From positions 248,001-312,000 of the forward strand of contig NZ_QERF01000001.1 of the NCBI RefSeq assembly GCF_003260205.1: a DNA stretch of 64,000 bases, written 5' to 3'. The stretch is from Winogradskyella tangerina. Lineage in GTDB: Bacteria; Bacteroidota; Bacteroidia; Flavobacteriales; Flavobacteriaceae. The notes under the pieces are model-generated. The model ran no database searches. It was not told the DNA's origin and saw only the letters and a program-made list of their open reading frames with translations. Below are positions 18,722 to 28,090 of this stretch, one piece after another (the stretch's first letter is position 1; each line of letters begins with the position of its first letter). Made by a program: the position numbers and the translations under genes.

Positions 18722-21169
18722 GTGAAAGTACTTAAGTTTGGCGGCACATCAGTTGCCAATGCCGAGAATATAAATAAGGTAATTAATATCGCAAAAACCG
18801 AAGCGAAAAATGAAACGATCGCCGTGGTGGTCTCGGCTTTTGGTGGCATAACGGATGAGTTATTAAAAGCGGGAGAACAAGCTACTCATAAAGACCTTAG
18901 CTATGTAGACACCTTTGAAGGAATTAAGGATCGTCATCTTAAGACGGTGAAGCAATTACTTCCAAAGAAGAAAAGTGAGATCGTAAATTTAAAGGTAAAA
19001 GACCAGCTCAAGGCTTTATATGATCTGCTTCAAGGGATTTACCTCATCAATGAATTTTCAGATAAAACAAAGGACAAGATTCTAAGTTATGGCGAACTTT
19101 TATCTTCTTATATCATTTCCGAAGCTTTAAAAGAACAAGAAGAATCTTCAGACCTGAAGGATAGCCGTACATTGATCATAACCGATTCGAACCATACACA
19201 GGCTAACGTTAAAAAAGATATCACTTATAAAAATATTAAGGAATATTTCGACACATCGAAAAACAGAATTACCATTCTGCCGGGATTTGTTTCAAAAAGT
19301 GAAACTAATAATACAACGACGCTTGGTCGCGGCGGATCGGATTATACAGCTGCATTAATAGCAGCCGCTGTTGATGGTTCAGTTTTAGAAATTTGGACAG
19401 ACGTCAGCGGTATGTTTACGGCTAACCCGAAATTGGTCAGACAAGCATTTCCAATTGAAGAAATATCCTATCAGGAAGCCATGGAGTTATCTCATTTTGG
19501 CGCTAAAGTCTTATATCCACCAACGGTGCAGCCAACGCTTCAAAAGCGCATTCCGATATTAATCAAAAACACATTTGAACCAGATGCAGAAGGCACATTA
19601 ATTTCGAAAGATCCAAAAAATATTAATGGTCCTGTGAAAGGCATTAGCCATGTTGAAAATATTGCCCTGCTAACGCTTGAAGGTAATGGTATGGTTGGTG
19701 TTCCTGGGTTTTCGAAACGACTGTTTTCAGTATTGTCAGTCAATCAGATCAATGTTGTTTTAATTACTCAAGCCTCATCTGAGCACTCAATTTGTGTTGG
19801 TGTTTTTAGTGATGATGCCAAGAAGGCGAAAAAAGTGGTTGATGAAGAGTTTGCTTATGAAATTTCATTAAAGAAAATTAAGCCCCTACTGGTAGAAACT
19901 GATCTTGCAATTGTTGCCGTCGTCGGTGATAATATGAAAAATCACCAAGGTATTAGTGGACGCATGTTTAGAGCTCTAGGACAGAATAATGTGAATGTTA
20001 GAGCTATAGCTCAAGGCGCGTCAGAGCGAAATATCTCGGCAGTCATTGCACATAAGGATATTAAAAAGGCCTTAGTTTCGCTACATAATGTATTCTTTGA
20101 AAAACAAATAAAAACCCTCAATCTTTTTGTTGTTGGAATTGGTAACGTGGGCGGCATCTTGCTCGAGCAAATTAAAAAACAACAAGAGTATCTTAGAGAT
20201 CATCTCCTTCTGAATATTAGAGTTGTGGCTATTAGCAATTCTAGAAAAATGGTTTTCGATACAAACGGCATTGACCTGAAAGATTGGAAATCGCAAATTG
20301 AAGCAGGAACAAAAAGAACACACCAATCATTTTTTGAAACTGTAAAATCACTCAATTTAAGTAACAGTATTTTTATTGACATCACTGCGAATGAAGAAGT
20401 AGCTGCAACTTACACTGATTATTTTAAGCAAAGTATCTCCGTAATTGCCTGCAATAAAATAGCCTGTTCATCCTCATACGATTCGTATAGATCACTAAAA
20501 GTACTATCTAGAAAATATGGTGCTTCTTTCCTATTCGAAACTAACGTCGGAGCAGGTTTACCAGTGATCAGCACCTTAAATAACCTCATCGATTCAGGTG
20601 ATGAAGTTGTTTCAATTCAAGCGGTACTTTCAGGTAGTTTAAATTTCATATTTAATCATTTCGATGAAGAAAACAGTTTCCATGATATTGTAAAACAAGC
20701 TCAAGAGGAAGGTTATACCGAACCTGATCCAAGAATTGACCTAAGTGGTGTTGACGTGGCTCGAAAAATCTTAATTCTTGCTAGAGAAGGCGGATTCCAA
20801 TTAGATCTCGATGACATTGAGAATAATTCATTCTTACCTGAGACAAGCTTAAATGCTGACTCTGTTTCCGATTTCTACGAGACCCTAAAAACGGAGGCTT
20901 CACATTTTGAAAAGTTATATGCATCAGCACAAGAGAATGATGCCCAACTAAAATATGTTGCAGAGTTTAACAATGGTAAGGCTAAAGTTGGATTGAAGGA
21001 AGTTGACAAGGATCATCCATTTTACAATCTGAAAGGAAAAGATAATATCGTATTATTCTACACTAACCGTTACCCCGAACAACCTTTGATCATAAAAGGT
21101 GCGGGCGCGGGTGCTGAAGTAACAGCTTCAGGTTTGTTCGCAGATATTATTACCTTAGGAAAAAACTAA
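18722..21169 (+). CDS. thrA: Bifunctional aspartokinase / homoserine dehydrogenase I
   Basis: The 815-residue fusion covers the first and third steps from aspartate to threonine. The kinase half has KFGGTSVA at 4-11 and the GRGGSDYTAAL substrate motif. Two ACT regulatory repeats follow (about 310-460), then a homoserine dehydrogenase half with the Rossmann start VVGIGNVGG near 468-476 and catalytic EGYTEPDPR...DLSGVDVARK. Length is standard for ThrA (about 815-820). The start is GTG at 18722; the kinase motif follows at once, so a later start is not possible. Threonine feedback through the ACT domains is expected. Confidence 0.96.
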   Translation: MKVLKFGGTSVANAENINKVINIAKTEAKNETIAVVVSAFGGITDELLKAGEQATHKDLSYVDTFEGIKDRHLKTVKQLLPKKKSEIVNLKVKDQLKALYDLLQGIYLINEFSDKTKDKILSYGELLSSYIISEALKEQEESSDLKDSRTLIITDSNHTQANVKKDITYKNIKEYFDTSKNRITILPGFVSKSETNNTTTLGRGGSDYTAALIAAAVDGSVLEIWTDVSGMFTANPKLVRQAFPIEEISYQEAMELSHFGAKVLYPPTVQPTLQKRIPILIKNTFEPDAEGTLISKDPKNINGPVKGISHVENIALLTLEGNGMVGVPGFSKRLFSVLSVNQINVVLITQASSEHSICVGVFSDDAKKAKKVVDEEFAYEISLKKIKPLLVETDLAIVAVVGDNMKNHQGISGRMFRALGQNNVNVRAIAQGASERNISAVIAHKDIKKALVSLHNVFFEKQIKTLNLFVVGIGNVGGILLEQIKKQQEYLRDHLLLNIRVVAISNSRKMVFDTNGIDLKDWKSQIEAGTKRTHQSFFETVKSLNLSNSIFIDITANEEVAATYTDYFKQSISVIACNKIACSSSYDSYRSLKVLSRKYGASFLFETNVGAGLPVISTLNNLIDSGDEVVSIQAVLSGSLNFIFNHFDEENSFHDIVKQAQEEGYTEPDPRIDLSGVDVARKILILAREGGFQLDLDDIENNSFLPETSLNADSVSDFYETLKTEASHFEKLYASAQENDAQLKYVAEFNNGKAKVGLKEVDKDHPFYNLKGKDNIVLFYTNRYPEQPLIIKGAGAGAEVTASGLFADIITLGKN

Positions 21170-21172
21170 CGT

Positions 21173-22093
21173 ATGAACCAGATCAAAGTATTTGCACCTG
21201 CAACTGTTGCCAATGTTTCTTGTGGTTATGACGCCATGGGTTTTGCCTTAAGCGAACTTGGTGACGAGATGGTTTTTACGAAAACGAGCGATCAAGAGGT
21301 TAGAATTATTGATATTCAGGGTGCCGATCTGCCTTATGATGCAGACAAAAATGTTGTTGGTGTAGTAGCACAATTAATGCTAAAGGAGAGCAATTCAGAA
21401 TTTGGCCTGGATATCAAAATCCGTAAAAATTTCAAACCAGGAAGCGGATTAGGAAGTAGCGCAGCAAGTGCAGCCGGAACAGCCTATGCCGTGAATCAGC
21501 TTTTAGACCTGAAATATGACCATCTTCAACTGACCAAATTTGCAATGCAAGGTGAAGTTGCTGCTTGTGGCTCGGCTATAGCCGATAATGTGGCTGCTTG
21601 TATTTATGGCGGATTTGTTCTCGTTCGAAGTTATGACCCACTGGATATAGTCTCAATTCCCACACCTTCAGAATTGGTAGCAACAGTAATTCATCCTCAG
21701 ATAGAGATCAAAACTGAAGATGCTCGTAAAGTTGTACCCCAAGATATCCCCGTAAAAACTGCCATAGCACAGTGGGCTAATGTTGGAGGATTGATCAGTG
21801 GACTGCATGCTTCTGATTTTGAATTGATTGGTCGTTCGCTTCATGATTATGTCGCCGAACCAACACGAAAAAAATTAATTCCACATTTTGATAAAGTGAA
21901 AACAGCTGCAACAAATGCAGGTGCTTTAGGAGTAGGAATTTCAGGATCTGGACCATCAATATTTGCATTGAGCAAAGGCATGTTTGCTGCCAAACAAGTT
22001 GCTGAAGCAATGAATGGAGTTTATGAAAATACAGGCATTGATTATGCCATCTATGTTTCAAACATCAGTAAATCTGGAGCAAGAGAATTATGA
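21173..22093 (+). CDS. thrB: Homoserine kinase
   Basis: The 306-residue GHMP-family kinase phosphorylates homoserine. The ATP-binding glycine/serine loop PGSGLGSSAASAAG lies near 89-102, and the C-terminal GVGISGSGPS motif is present. The gene starts 3 bp after thrA and overlaps thrC by 4 bp (ATGA), so thrABC are coupled in the classical order. Confidence 0.96.
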   Translation: MNQIKVFAPATVANVSCGYDAMGFALSELGDEMVFTKTSDQEVRIIDIQGADLPYDADKNVVGVVAQLMLKESNSEFGLDIKIRKNFKPGSGLGSSAASAAGTAYAVNQLLDLKYDHLQLTKFAMQGEVAACGSAIADNVAACIYGGFVLVRSYDPLDIVSIPTPSELVATVIHPQIEIKTEDARKVVPQDIPVKTAIAQWANVGGLISGLHASDFELIGRSLHDYVAEPTRKKLIPHFDKVKTAATNAGALGVGISGSGPSIFALSKGMFAAKQVAEAMNGVYENTGIDYAIYVSNISKSGAREL

Positions 22094-23385
22094 AGTATTT
22101 CAGTTTGAACCATAACGCCCCAGACGTATCCTTTCAGGAAGCTGTTGTAAGAGGGCTTGCGCCAGATAAAGGTTTATATTTCCCAAAAGAAATCAATAAA
22201 CTGCCAGATTCATTTTTTAATGATATTGAATCTTTAGATAATGTTAGCATAGCTTATGAAGCCATCAAGCAATTTGTCGGTGATGAAATCCCAGAAACTG
22301 ATCTAAAAGCGATATTGACCGATGTTCTAAACTTCGATTTTCCAGTAGTAGAAATTGATGATAACATTGCCTCTTTAGAGTTATATCACGGACCTACAAT
22401 GGCCTTCAAAGATGTTGGTGCTCGATTTATGGCACGATGTCTCGGATATTTCAATAAACAAAATAACACCAAACAAGATGTTACGGTTTTAGTAGCAACC
22501 TCTGGTGATACAGGTGGTGCTGTTGCCAGTGGATTTTTAGGCGTTGACGGTGTTGAAGTCGTAATTCTGTATCCAAGTGGCAAGGTTAGCGATATTCAGG
22601 AAAGACAATTAACAACGCTAGGTCAAAACATTACAGCCTTTGAAGTTGAAGGCGTTTTTGATGATTGCCAAGATATGGTTAAGCGTGCTTTTTTAGATGA
22701 AGATTTTAAAGGAAAACGCAGCTTAACATCGGCTAATTCTATCAATATAGCCCGATGGTTGCCACAAATGTTCTATTACTTTTTTGCCTACAAAGTCTTG
22801 AAACACAAAAATGAAAAGTTAGTCTTTTCAGTACCGAGTGGTAATTACGGAAATATTTGTGCTGGTATGATGGCCCAAAAACTTGGGTTGCCCATTGAGC
22901 ATTTTATCACCGGGACCAATGCCAATGCGGTGGTTCCTGAATATTTAGAAACCGGTAATTATACTACAAAGTCTTCTGTTCAAACAATTTCAAATGCAAT
23001 GGATGTTGGCGCGCCGAGTAACTTTATCCGAATTGAAGAATTGCACCATCATAGTTTTGAAAAACTGAAAGCTAATTTATCGGGGTATAGCTATTCAGAT
23101 TCTGAAACCTTAGATGCTATTAATCATTTGAAGGAGAAATACAACTATGTGGCTGATCCTCATGGTGCTATAGGTTATATGGCATTAAAGGATTATCTTA
23201 ACAAAAAAATTGCTCAAGGTGTGTTTTTAGAAACGGCACATCCCATTAAGTTTTTGCCTGTAATGCCGAAGGCTATTGCAGACGAAATGTCTATTCCACC
23301 TCAAATTGAAGCGATTTTACATCTTGAAAAGAAACGCATTTTAATATCAAATTACGAGCAATTAAAGCAACAATTACTCAATTAA
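22090..23385 (+). CDS. thrC: Threonine synthase
   Basis: The 431-residue PLP enzyme converts O-phosphohomoserine to threonine. The PLP lysine is K107 in [10 protein letters not shown]. The [13 protein letters not shown] phosphate-binding loop and the [13 protein letters not shown] segment identify the long threonine-synthase type. Its start overlaps thrB, and gapN follows after 10 bp. Confidence 0.96.
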   Translation: MKYFSLNHNAPDVSFQEAVVRGLAPDKGLYFPKEINKLPDSFFNDIESLDNVSIAYEAIKQFVGDEIPETDLKAILTDVLNFDFPVVEIDDNIASLELYHGPTMAFKDVGARFMARCLGYFNKQNNTKQDVTVLVATSGDTGGAVASGFLGVDGVEVVILYPSGKVSDIQERQLTTLGQNITAFEVEGVFDDCQDMVKRAFLDEDFKGKRSLTSANSINIARWLPQMFYYFFAYKVLKHKNEKLVFSVPSGNYGNICAGMMAQKLGLPIEHFITGTNANAVVPEYLETGNYTTKSSVQTISNAMDVGAPSNFIRIEELHHHSFEKLKANLSGYSYSDSETLDAINHLKEKYNYVADPHGAIGYMALKDYLNKKIAQGVFLETAHPIKFLPVMPKAIADEMSIPPQIEAILHLEKKRILISNYEQLKQQLLN

Positions 23386-23395
23386 AATATTCATT

Positions 23396-24982
23396 ATGAC
23401 CTCTAATCCAATCCCTCCACAGTTTCAAATTAAAGAATTGACACACCAATCCACCTATTTGCTCGATGGCGAATTGATTGAATGGGATGGTGTAACTTCA
23501 GAAGTCTATTCTACAATTTCTTCAACAGAAGAATACCAACCAACCTTACTAGGTACCATTCCAACCTTAACTGAAAAAGAAGCACTACTAGCACTCGATG
23601 CAGCCTATAATGCTTATGATAAAGGTCAAGGGCTTTGGCCGACAATGAAGGTTGCAGATCGCGTGGCATGCATGGAAACCTTTGTAGAACAGATGAAAAC
23701 CAAGCGCGAAGAAGTCGTAAAATTACTTATGTGGGAGATAGGAAAGAACCTAGCCGACTCACAGAAGGAATTTGATCGAACTGTAGATTATATCTACGAC
23801 ACCATAGAAGATTACAAACAACTCGATCGCAATAGCGCTAAGTTTCATAAAGATAGTGGTGTTCATGCACATATTAGACGTGGTCCACTTGGAGTTGTAC
23901 TGTGCTTAGGGCCGTATAATTATCCATTAAATGAAACCTTTGCACTACTCATTCCGGCGCTAATGATGGGGAATACTACCATTTTTAAACCAGCCAAATT
24001 TGGAGTTTTATTGCTTTCGCCATTGCTTGAAGCTTTTCAAAACAGCTTCCCTAAAGGTGTTGTAAATATTATTTATGGTCGTGGTAGAACCGTGGCCACG
24101 CCGATTATGCAAGATGGACGTGTAGACGTATTAGCTCTTATTGGCAACAGTAAATCCGCAAACGCCCTGCAGGAACAACATCCAAAAAGTAACCGTCTAA
24201 GAATGGTACTTGGGCTAGAAGCTAAAAATCCAGCTATTGTTTTGAAAGATGCTGATCTCGATCTCGCCATCAGTGAGTGCATCGCTGGAACTACCTCGTT
24301 TAACGGACAGCGTTGCACAGCCTTGAAAGTTATTTATGTTCATGAGGATATTGTTGAAGAATTCAACAAGCGTTTCTCTGAGGCTGTCGATGCCTTAAAG
24401 TTTGGTAATCCATGGGAAGATGGTGCAAAACTTACACCATTACCAGAACCAGATAAACCAGCTTACATTCAAGAATTGATCGATGATGCTAAAGCTAAGG
24501 GAGCTCAGATTATTAATGCTAAAGGTGGTGAAACGACAGATAACTATATTTTTCCTGCTGTACTTTATCCGGTTACCAAGGATATGCGCGTTTATGAAGA
24601 AGAGCAATTTGGGCCGGTAATTCCGGTGATATCGTTTACAGATATTGAACAACCTCTAGATGACATGGCCGAATCTAACTACGGTCAACAGGTAAGTCTC
24701 TTCGGAAAAGATACTAATACATTAGCGCCATTGATCGATACACTTGTGAATTTGGTTTGTCGTGTAAACCTTAATAGCTCTTGTCAACGTGGCCCAGATG
24801 TTTATCCATTTACAGGTCGAAAAGATTCAGCAGTAGCTACCTTGAGTGTACATGATGCTTTGCGATCATTCTCCATTAGAACTTTCGTCGCATCCAAAGA
24901 CAATGCTTATAACAATGCCATTTTAAAGGACTTACTCGATTCGAAGGCATCAAACTTTGTAAGCACCGACTATATTTTATAG
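23396..24982 (+). CDS. gapN: NADP-dependent non-phosphorylating glyceraldehyde-3-phosphate dehydrogenase
   Basis: The 528-residue aldehyde dehydrogenase has the catalytic cysteine C307 in FNGQRCTA, the general base E275 in LGLEAKNP, and N175 in GPYNYPLNE. The [17 protein letters not shown] and NGQRCTALK signatures are those of GapN-type enzymes, which oxidise glyceraldehyde 3-phosphate to 3-phosphoglycerate and make NADPH without ATP. It sits 10 bp after thrC and so probably shares the ilv-thr transcript. The run consumes NADPH at ThrA and IlvC and at aspartate-semialdehyde formation, so co-expression makes sense. Another NADP-dependent aldehyde dehydrogenase remains possible. Confidence 0.85.
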   Translation: MTSNPIPPQFQIKELTHQSTYLLDGELIEWDGVTSEVYSTISSTEEYQPTLLGTIPTLTEKEALLALDAAYNAYDKGQGLWPTMKVADRVACMETFVEQMKTKREEVVKLLMWEIGKNLADSQKEFDRTVDYIYDTIEDYKQLDRNSAKFHKDSGVHAHIRRGPLGVVLCLGPYNYPLNETFALLIPALMMGNTTIFKPAKFGVLLLSPLLEAFQNSFPKGVVNIIYGRGRTVATPIMQDGRVDVLALIGNSKSANALQEQHPKSNRLRMVLGLEAKNPAIVLKDADLDLAISECIAGTTSFNGQRCTALKVIYVHEDIVEEFNKRFSEAVDALKFGNPWEDGAKLTPLPEPDKPAYIQELIDDAKAKGAQIINAKGGETTDNYIFPAVLYPVTKDMRVYEEEQFGPVIPVISFTDIEQPLDDMAESNYGQQVSLFGKDTNTLAPLIDTLVNLVCRVNLNSSCQRGPDVYPFTGRKDSAVATLSVHDALRSFSIRTFVASKDNAYNNAILKDLLDSKASNFVSTDYIL

Positions 24983-24993
24983 CAAAACGTTTA

Positions 24994-25031
24994 GATATTC
25001 ATAAAATAGCGAAAGTTATTTTATGAATATC
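24994..25031. repeat. Very stable hairpin with a GAAA tetraloop after gapN
   Basis: GATATTCATAAAATA at 24994-25008 pairs perfectly with TATTTTATGAATATC at 25017-25031. The loop GCGAAAGT adds a G-U and a C-G pair, leaving a GNRA-type GAAA tetraloop, so the stem is 17 bp. It starts 12 bp after the gapN stop. No T-tract follows on the plus strand (ATAATTATTTTC), so it may end or protect the ilv-thr-gapN mRNA in a way unlike a standard terminator. Confidence 0.7.
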
Positions 25032-25118
25032 ATAATTATTTTCAATTAACTCATTAAAAGGTAGTCAGTTAAAAATATATTTCTACATTTATACCAACAT
25101 TTAAACGAAACAAGCATT

Positions 25119-25208
25119 TTGATCGCTTTAACCTTCATACTAATTTTAACGACTGTTGTTACCATTAATAACCGCAGAAGGTTACGTCCCGCTTTTCGTC
25201 GCCCGTAA
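25119..25208 (+). CDS. Putative arginine-rich leader peptide of the arg operon
   Basis: A 29-codon frame starts at TTG and ends at TAA 89 bp before the first arg gene. Its first 16 codons are rich in Ile, Leu, Thr and Val. The last 11 include six arginine codons (CGC AGA AGG at 19-21, CGT at 23, CGT CGC at 27-28), very unusual for random AT-rich DNA. A small hairpin (TAACC...GGTTA, 25169-25184) covers the first arginine codons, and CCC-GTAA-GGG (25202-25211) covers the stop. This is the form of a transcription-attenuation leader sensing charged arginyl-tRNA. There is no in-frame ATG, so the start is uncertain. It could be chance. Confidence 0.45.
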   Translation: MIALTFILILTTVVTINNRRRLRPAFRRP

Positions 25209-25225
25209 GGGTATACTTCTATTTT

Positions 25226-25254
25226 AGGAACTTAGGTGAGTCCGGTTCCGTTTT
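25226..25254 (+). terminator. Candidate attenuator hairpin between leader peptide and arg operon
   Basis: GGAAC at 25227-25231 pairs with GTTCC at 25245-25249, with GG (25234-25235) and CC (25242-25243) able to pair inside. G and four T's follow directly. This is a modest intrinsic-terminator shape lying 18 bp after the arginine-rich frame and about 45 bp before the first gene. No competing antiterminator could be proven by eye. Confidence 0.35.
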
Positions 25255-25297
25255 CAAAATAAATTCAAACACATTTTAAATTAAAAACACAATTACA

Positions 25298-25921
25298 ATG
25301 AAAATTGTTATTGCTGATAAATCACATACGGTTTACGCAGATATTATTTGTAAAACCATTGAAGACGCCGCACAAGTTAGAGGGACAGGGATTGCAAAGC
25401 GCCAACCTGAATACATCATTTCCAAAATGGAAAATGGCAACGCTGTTATTGCTCTTGAAGGTGAAAAATTTGCAGGCTTTTGCTATATCGAAGCCTGGAG
25501 TCATGGGAAGTTTGTAGCGAATTCAGGATTGATTGTTCATCCTGATTTTAGAAATCAAGGACTAGCCAAGAAAATTAAGAAGGTCATTTTTGAACACTCC
25601 AGAACCAAGTTTCCAAACTCGAAAGTATTCAGTATAACTACAGGTTTAGCCGTGATGAAAATGAACAGTGAGCTAGGCTACAAACCTGTCACCTTCTCTG
25701 AGCTTACCGATGATCAATCTTTCTGGAAAGGCTGTCAAACCTGTAAAAACTATGATGTGTTGCAACGAACTGAACAAAAAATGTGTTTGTGCACAGGAAT
25801 GCTTTACGATCCGGCGAAGCAGAACTCAGAAAAACCATCGAAACATAATTACGATAAAAAAGTATGGACCAGATTGAAAAACATCAAACAATCAAGGTTC
25901 CTAAAAAAAGATAAAAAATGA
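25298..25921 (+). CDS. GNAT acyltransferase starting the arg operon, likely N-acetyl- or N-succinylglutamate synthase
   Basis: The 207-residue protein has a GNAT fold. GLIVHPDFRNQGLAKKI at 77-93 contains the acetyl-CoA pyrophosphate loop, and a second conserved helix region lies near 115-130 (TTGLAVMKMNSELGYKP). The C-terminal tail has CQTCKNYD (C146, C149) and MCLCTGML (C163, C165), a possible metal site. As the first gene of the arg operon with argB, C and D present and no other argA, it most likely acylates glutamate. Whether the acyl group is acetyl or succinyl is open (see argF'). It overlaps argG by 4 bp. Confidence 0.75.
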   Translation: MKIVIADKSHTVYADIICKTIEDAAQVRGTGIAKRQPEYIISKMENGNAVIALEGEKFAGFCYIEAWSHGKFVANSGLIVHPDFRNQGLAKKIKKVIFEHSRTKFPNSKVFSITTGLAVMKMNSELGYKPVTFSELTDDQSFWKGCQTCKNYDVLQRTEQKMCLCTGMLYDPAKQNSEKPSKHNYDKKVWTRLKNIKQSRFLKKDKK

Positions 25922-27102
25922 AAAAATTAGTTATCGCCTATAGTGGAGGACTAGACACATCATACTGTGCTGTTAGCTTAAGTAAGGCAGGCTACGATGT
26001 GCATGCCGTAAGTGTAAACACTGGTGGATTCACAGATGAAGAAATTAAAACTATTGAAGCCAACGCCTATAAAATGGGTGTGAAAACTTACAAAAACATT
26101 GATGCAGTGGCTAGCTATTACAACAAAGTAATAAAGTATTTGATCTACGGCAATGTCCTTAAAAACAATACATATCCGTTGTCGGTTAGTGCGGAGCGAA
26201 TCATACAAGCCATTGAGATTATTCAATATGCTAAAGGTATCAATGCAAAATACATTGCACATGGCAGTACAGGCGCAGGTAATGATCAGGTGCGATTCGA
26301 TATGATCTTTCAAACCTTAGCTCCAGAAATTGAAATTATTACACCAATACGAGACAACAAACTGACGAGGCAAGAAGAAATTGATTATCTCAAATCGAAC
26401 GGAATCGATTTATCATGGGACAAAGCAAAATATTCAATAAATAAAGGGCTTTGGGGCACTAGCGTCGGCGGAGATGAAACTTTAACATCTGAAAAACCTC
26501 TTCCAGATTCAGCCTATCCATCGCAGCTTGAAAAAACAAGTGAACAAAAGATCGTACTCAATTTCAATAAGGGTGAACTTGTTGCAGTCAATGGGAAGAT
26601 CGATCAACCCCAGAATTGTATACAGACGCTTAATGATTTAGCTTCAAAATTCGCTATTGGAAGAGACATTCATGTTGGTGATACTATAGTCGGAATCAAA
26701 GGCCGTGTCGGTTTCGAGGCCGCAGCTGCTTTAATTACGATCAAAGCACATCATTTGCTTGAGAAGCACACTTTAACCAAATGGCAATTACAACACAAGG
26801 ATTATTTATCGAGTTTCTATGGCATGCACTTGCACGAAGGTCAGTATTTAGATCCTGTGATGAGAGATATGGAAGCCTTTCTTGAAAACAGTCAGTCTAA
26901 AGTAACTGGAAGCGTGTTTGTTACTTTAAAACCTTACCACTTTTCGTTAGATGGCGCCTCATCTTCAAACGATTTGATGAATGCCAAATTTGGAAGTTAT
27001 GGTGAAGAAAGCAAGGGTTGGACTGCCGAAGAAGCCAAGGGATTTATTAAGATCAATGGTAACCAAAATAGAATTTATCAACAAGTAAACTCGGAGTTAT
27101 GA
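25918..27102 (+). CDS. argG: Argininosuccinate synthase
   Basis: The 394-residue enzyme joins citrulline and aspartate with ATP. The N-terminal PP-loop is AYSGGLDTSYC at 8-18. The AHGSTGAGNDQVRFD segment and the EKPLPDSAYP region are typical of the family. Length is usual (about 395-400). It overlaps the upstream GNAT gene by 4 bp and argC by 4 bp, indicating tight coupling. Confidence 0.95.
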   Translation: MKKLVIAYSGGLDTSYCAVSLSKAGYDVHAVSVNTGGFTDEEIKTIEANAYKMGVKTYKNIDAVASYYNKVIKYLIYGNVLKNNTYPLSVSAERIIQAIEIIQYAKGINAKYIAHGSTGAGNDQVRFDMIFQTLAPEIEIITPIRDNKLTRQEEIDYLKSNGIDLSWDKAKYSINKGLWGTSVGGDETLTSEKPLPDSAYPSQLEKTSEQKIVLNFNKGELVAVNGKIDQPQNCIQTLNDLASKFAIGRDIHVGDTIVGIKGRVGFEAAAALITIKAHHLLEKHTLTKWQLQHKDYLSSFYGMHLHEGQYLDPVMRDMEAFLENSQSKVTGSVFVTLKPYHFSLDGASSSNDLMNAKFGSYGEESKGWTAEEAKGFIKINGNQNRIYQQVNSEL

Positions 27103-28076
27103 TCAAGGCAGGAATTATAGGAGGCGCAGGCTATACAGCGGGTGAGTTGATACGATTATTGCTCAATCACCAACAGGTGAATGTCGATTTTATTTTCAGT
27201 ACTTCGAATGCTGGTAATAAGGTGTTTAACGTTCATCAAGATCTTATTGGCAATACTGAATTAGAATTTACAAATCAAATCAATCCAGAGGTCGATGTCT
27301 TGTTCTTATGTTTAGGACATGGCAATTCAAAGGCATTTTTAGAACAGAATAGCTTTTCCGTAAATACGAAAATCATCGATCTTAGTAATGACTTTAGATT
27401 GAAAGCTGATAAACAATTTCAAGATAAAAACTTTGTTTACGGCCTACCGGAATTGCAGAAAACCAATATTCAAGATGCTGAGTATATTGCTAATCCAGGA
27501 TGTTTTGCAACAGCTATTCAGTTGGCGCTATTACCATTAGCGCATGCAAATTTGATTACGGATGATGTTCATGTAAACGCGGTCACCGGAGCAACAGGCG
27601 CCGGACAATCATTATCGAAAACAACCCATTTTACATGGCGGGATAATAATTTCTCTTATTACAAACCATTCACACACCAACATTTAGGAGAGATCAATCA
27701 GACCGTTGAAGAACTTCAAAGCAATTTTAATTCTGAAATCTTCTTTATGCCTAATCGCGGTAATTTTTCAAGAGGAATTTTCGCTACTGTTTATACCAAT
27801 TTTGAAGGTAACATTTCGAAAGCTAAGTCTTTATATGAAAACTATTATAAGGATGCGGCGTTTACGTTCGTTTCAGATGAATCCATTCACTTAAAGCAAG
27901 TGGTGAATACCAACAAATGCCTTATTCATTTGCATCAACACAAGAACAAATTATTAATAACCAGCATCATAGACAATCTATTAAAAGGTGCCTCTGGGCA
28001 AGCCATTCAGAATATGAATCTCATGTTTGGATTTGATGAAACCCAAGGATTAAATCTCAAAGCAAACTTTTTTTAA
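27099..28076 (+). CDS. argC: N-acetyl-gamma-glutamyl-phosphate reductase
   Basis: The 325-residue NADP-dependent reductase makes the acylated glutamate semialdehyde. The N-terminal GGAGYTAGELIRLL nucleotide motif and the catalytic cysteine C135 in NPGCFATA are clear, with GATGAGQSL and the HQHLGEI histidine segment further on. If the pathway uses succinylated intermediates, this enzyme would take the succinyl substrate. It overlaps argG by 4 bp. Confidence 0.95.
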   Translation: MIKAGIIGGAGYTAGELIRLLLNHQQVNVDFIFSTSNAGNKVFNVHQDLIGNTELEFTNQINPEVDVLFLCLGHGNSKAFLEQNSFSVNTKIIDLSNDFRLKADKQFQDKNFVYGLPELQKTNIQDAEYIANPGCFATAIQLALLPLAHANLITDDVHVNAVTGATGAGQSLSKTTHFTWRDNNFSYYKPFTHQHLGEINQTVEELQSNFNSEIFFMPNRGNFSRGIFATVYTNFEGNISKAKSLYENYYKDAAFTFVSDESIHLKQVVNTNKCLIHLHQHKNKLLITSIIDNLLKGASGQAIQNMNLMFGFDETQGLNLKANFF

Positions 28077-28090
28077 AAACTAGAAATAAA

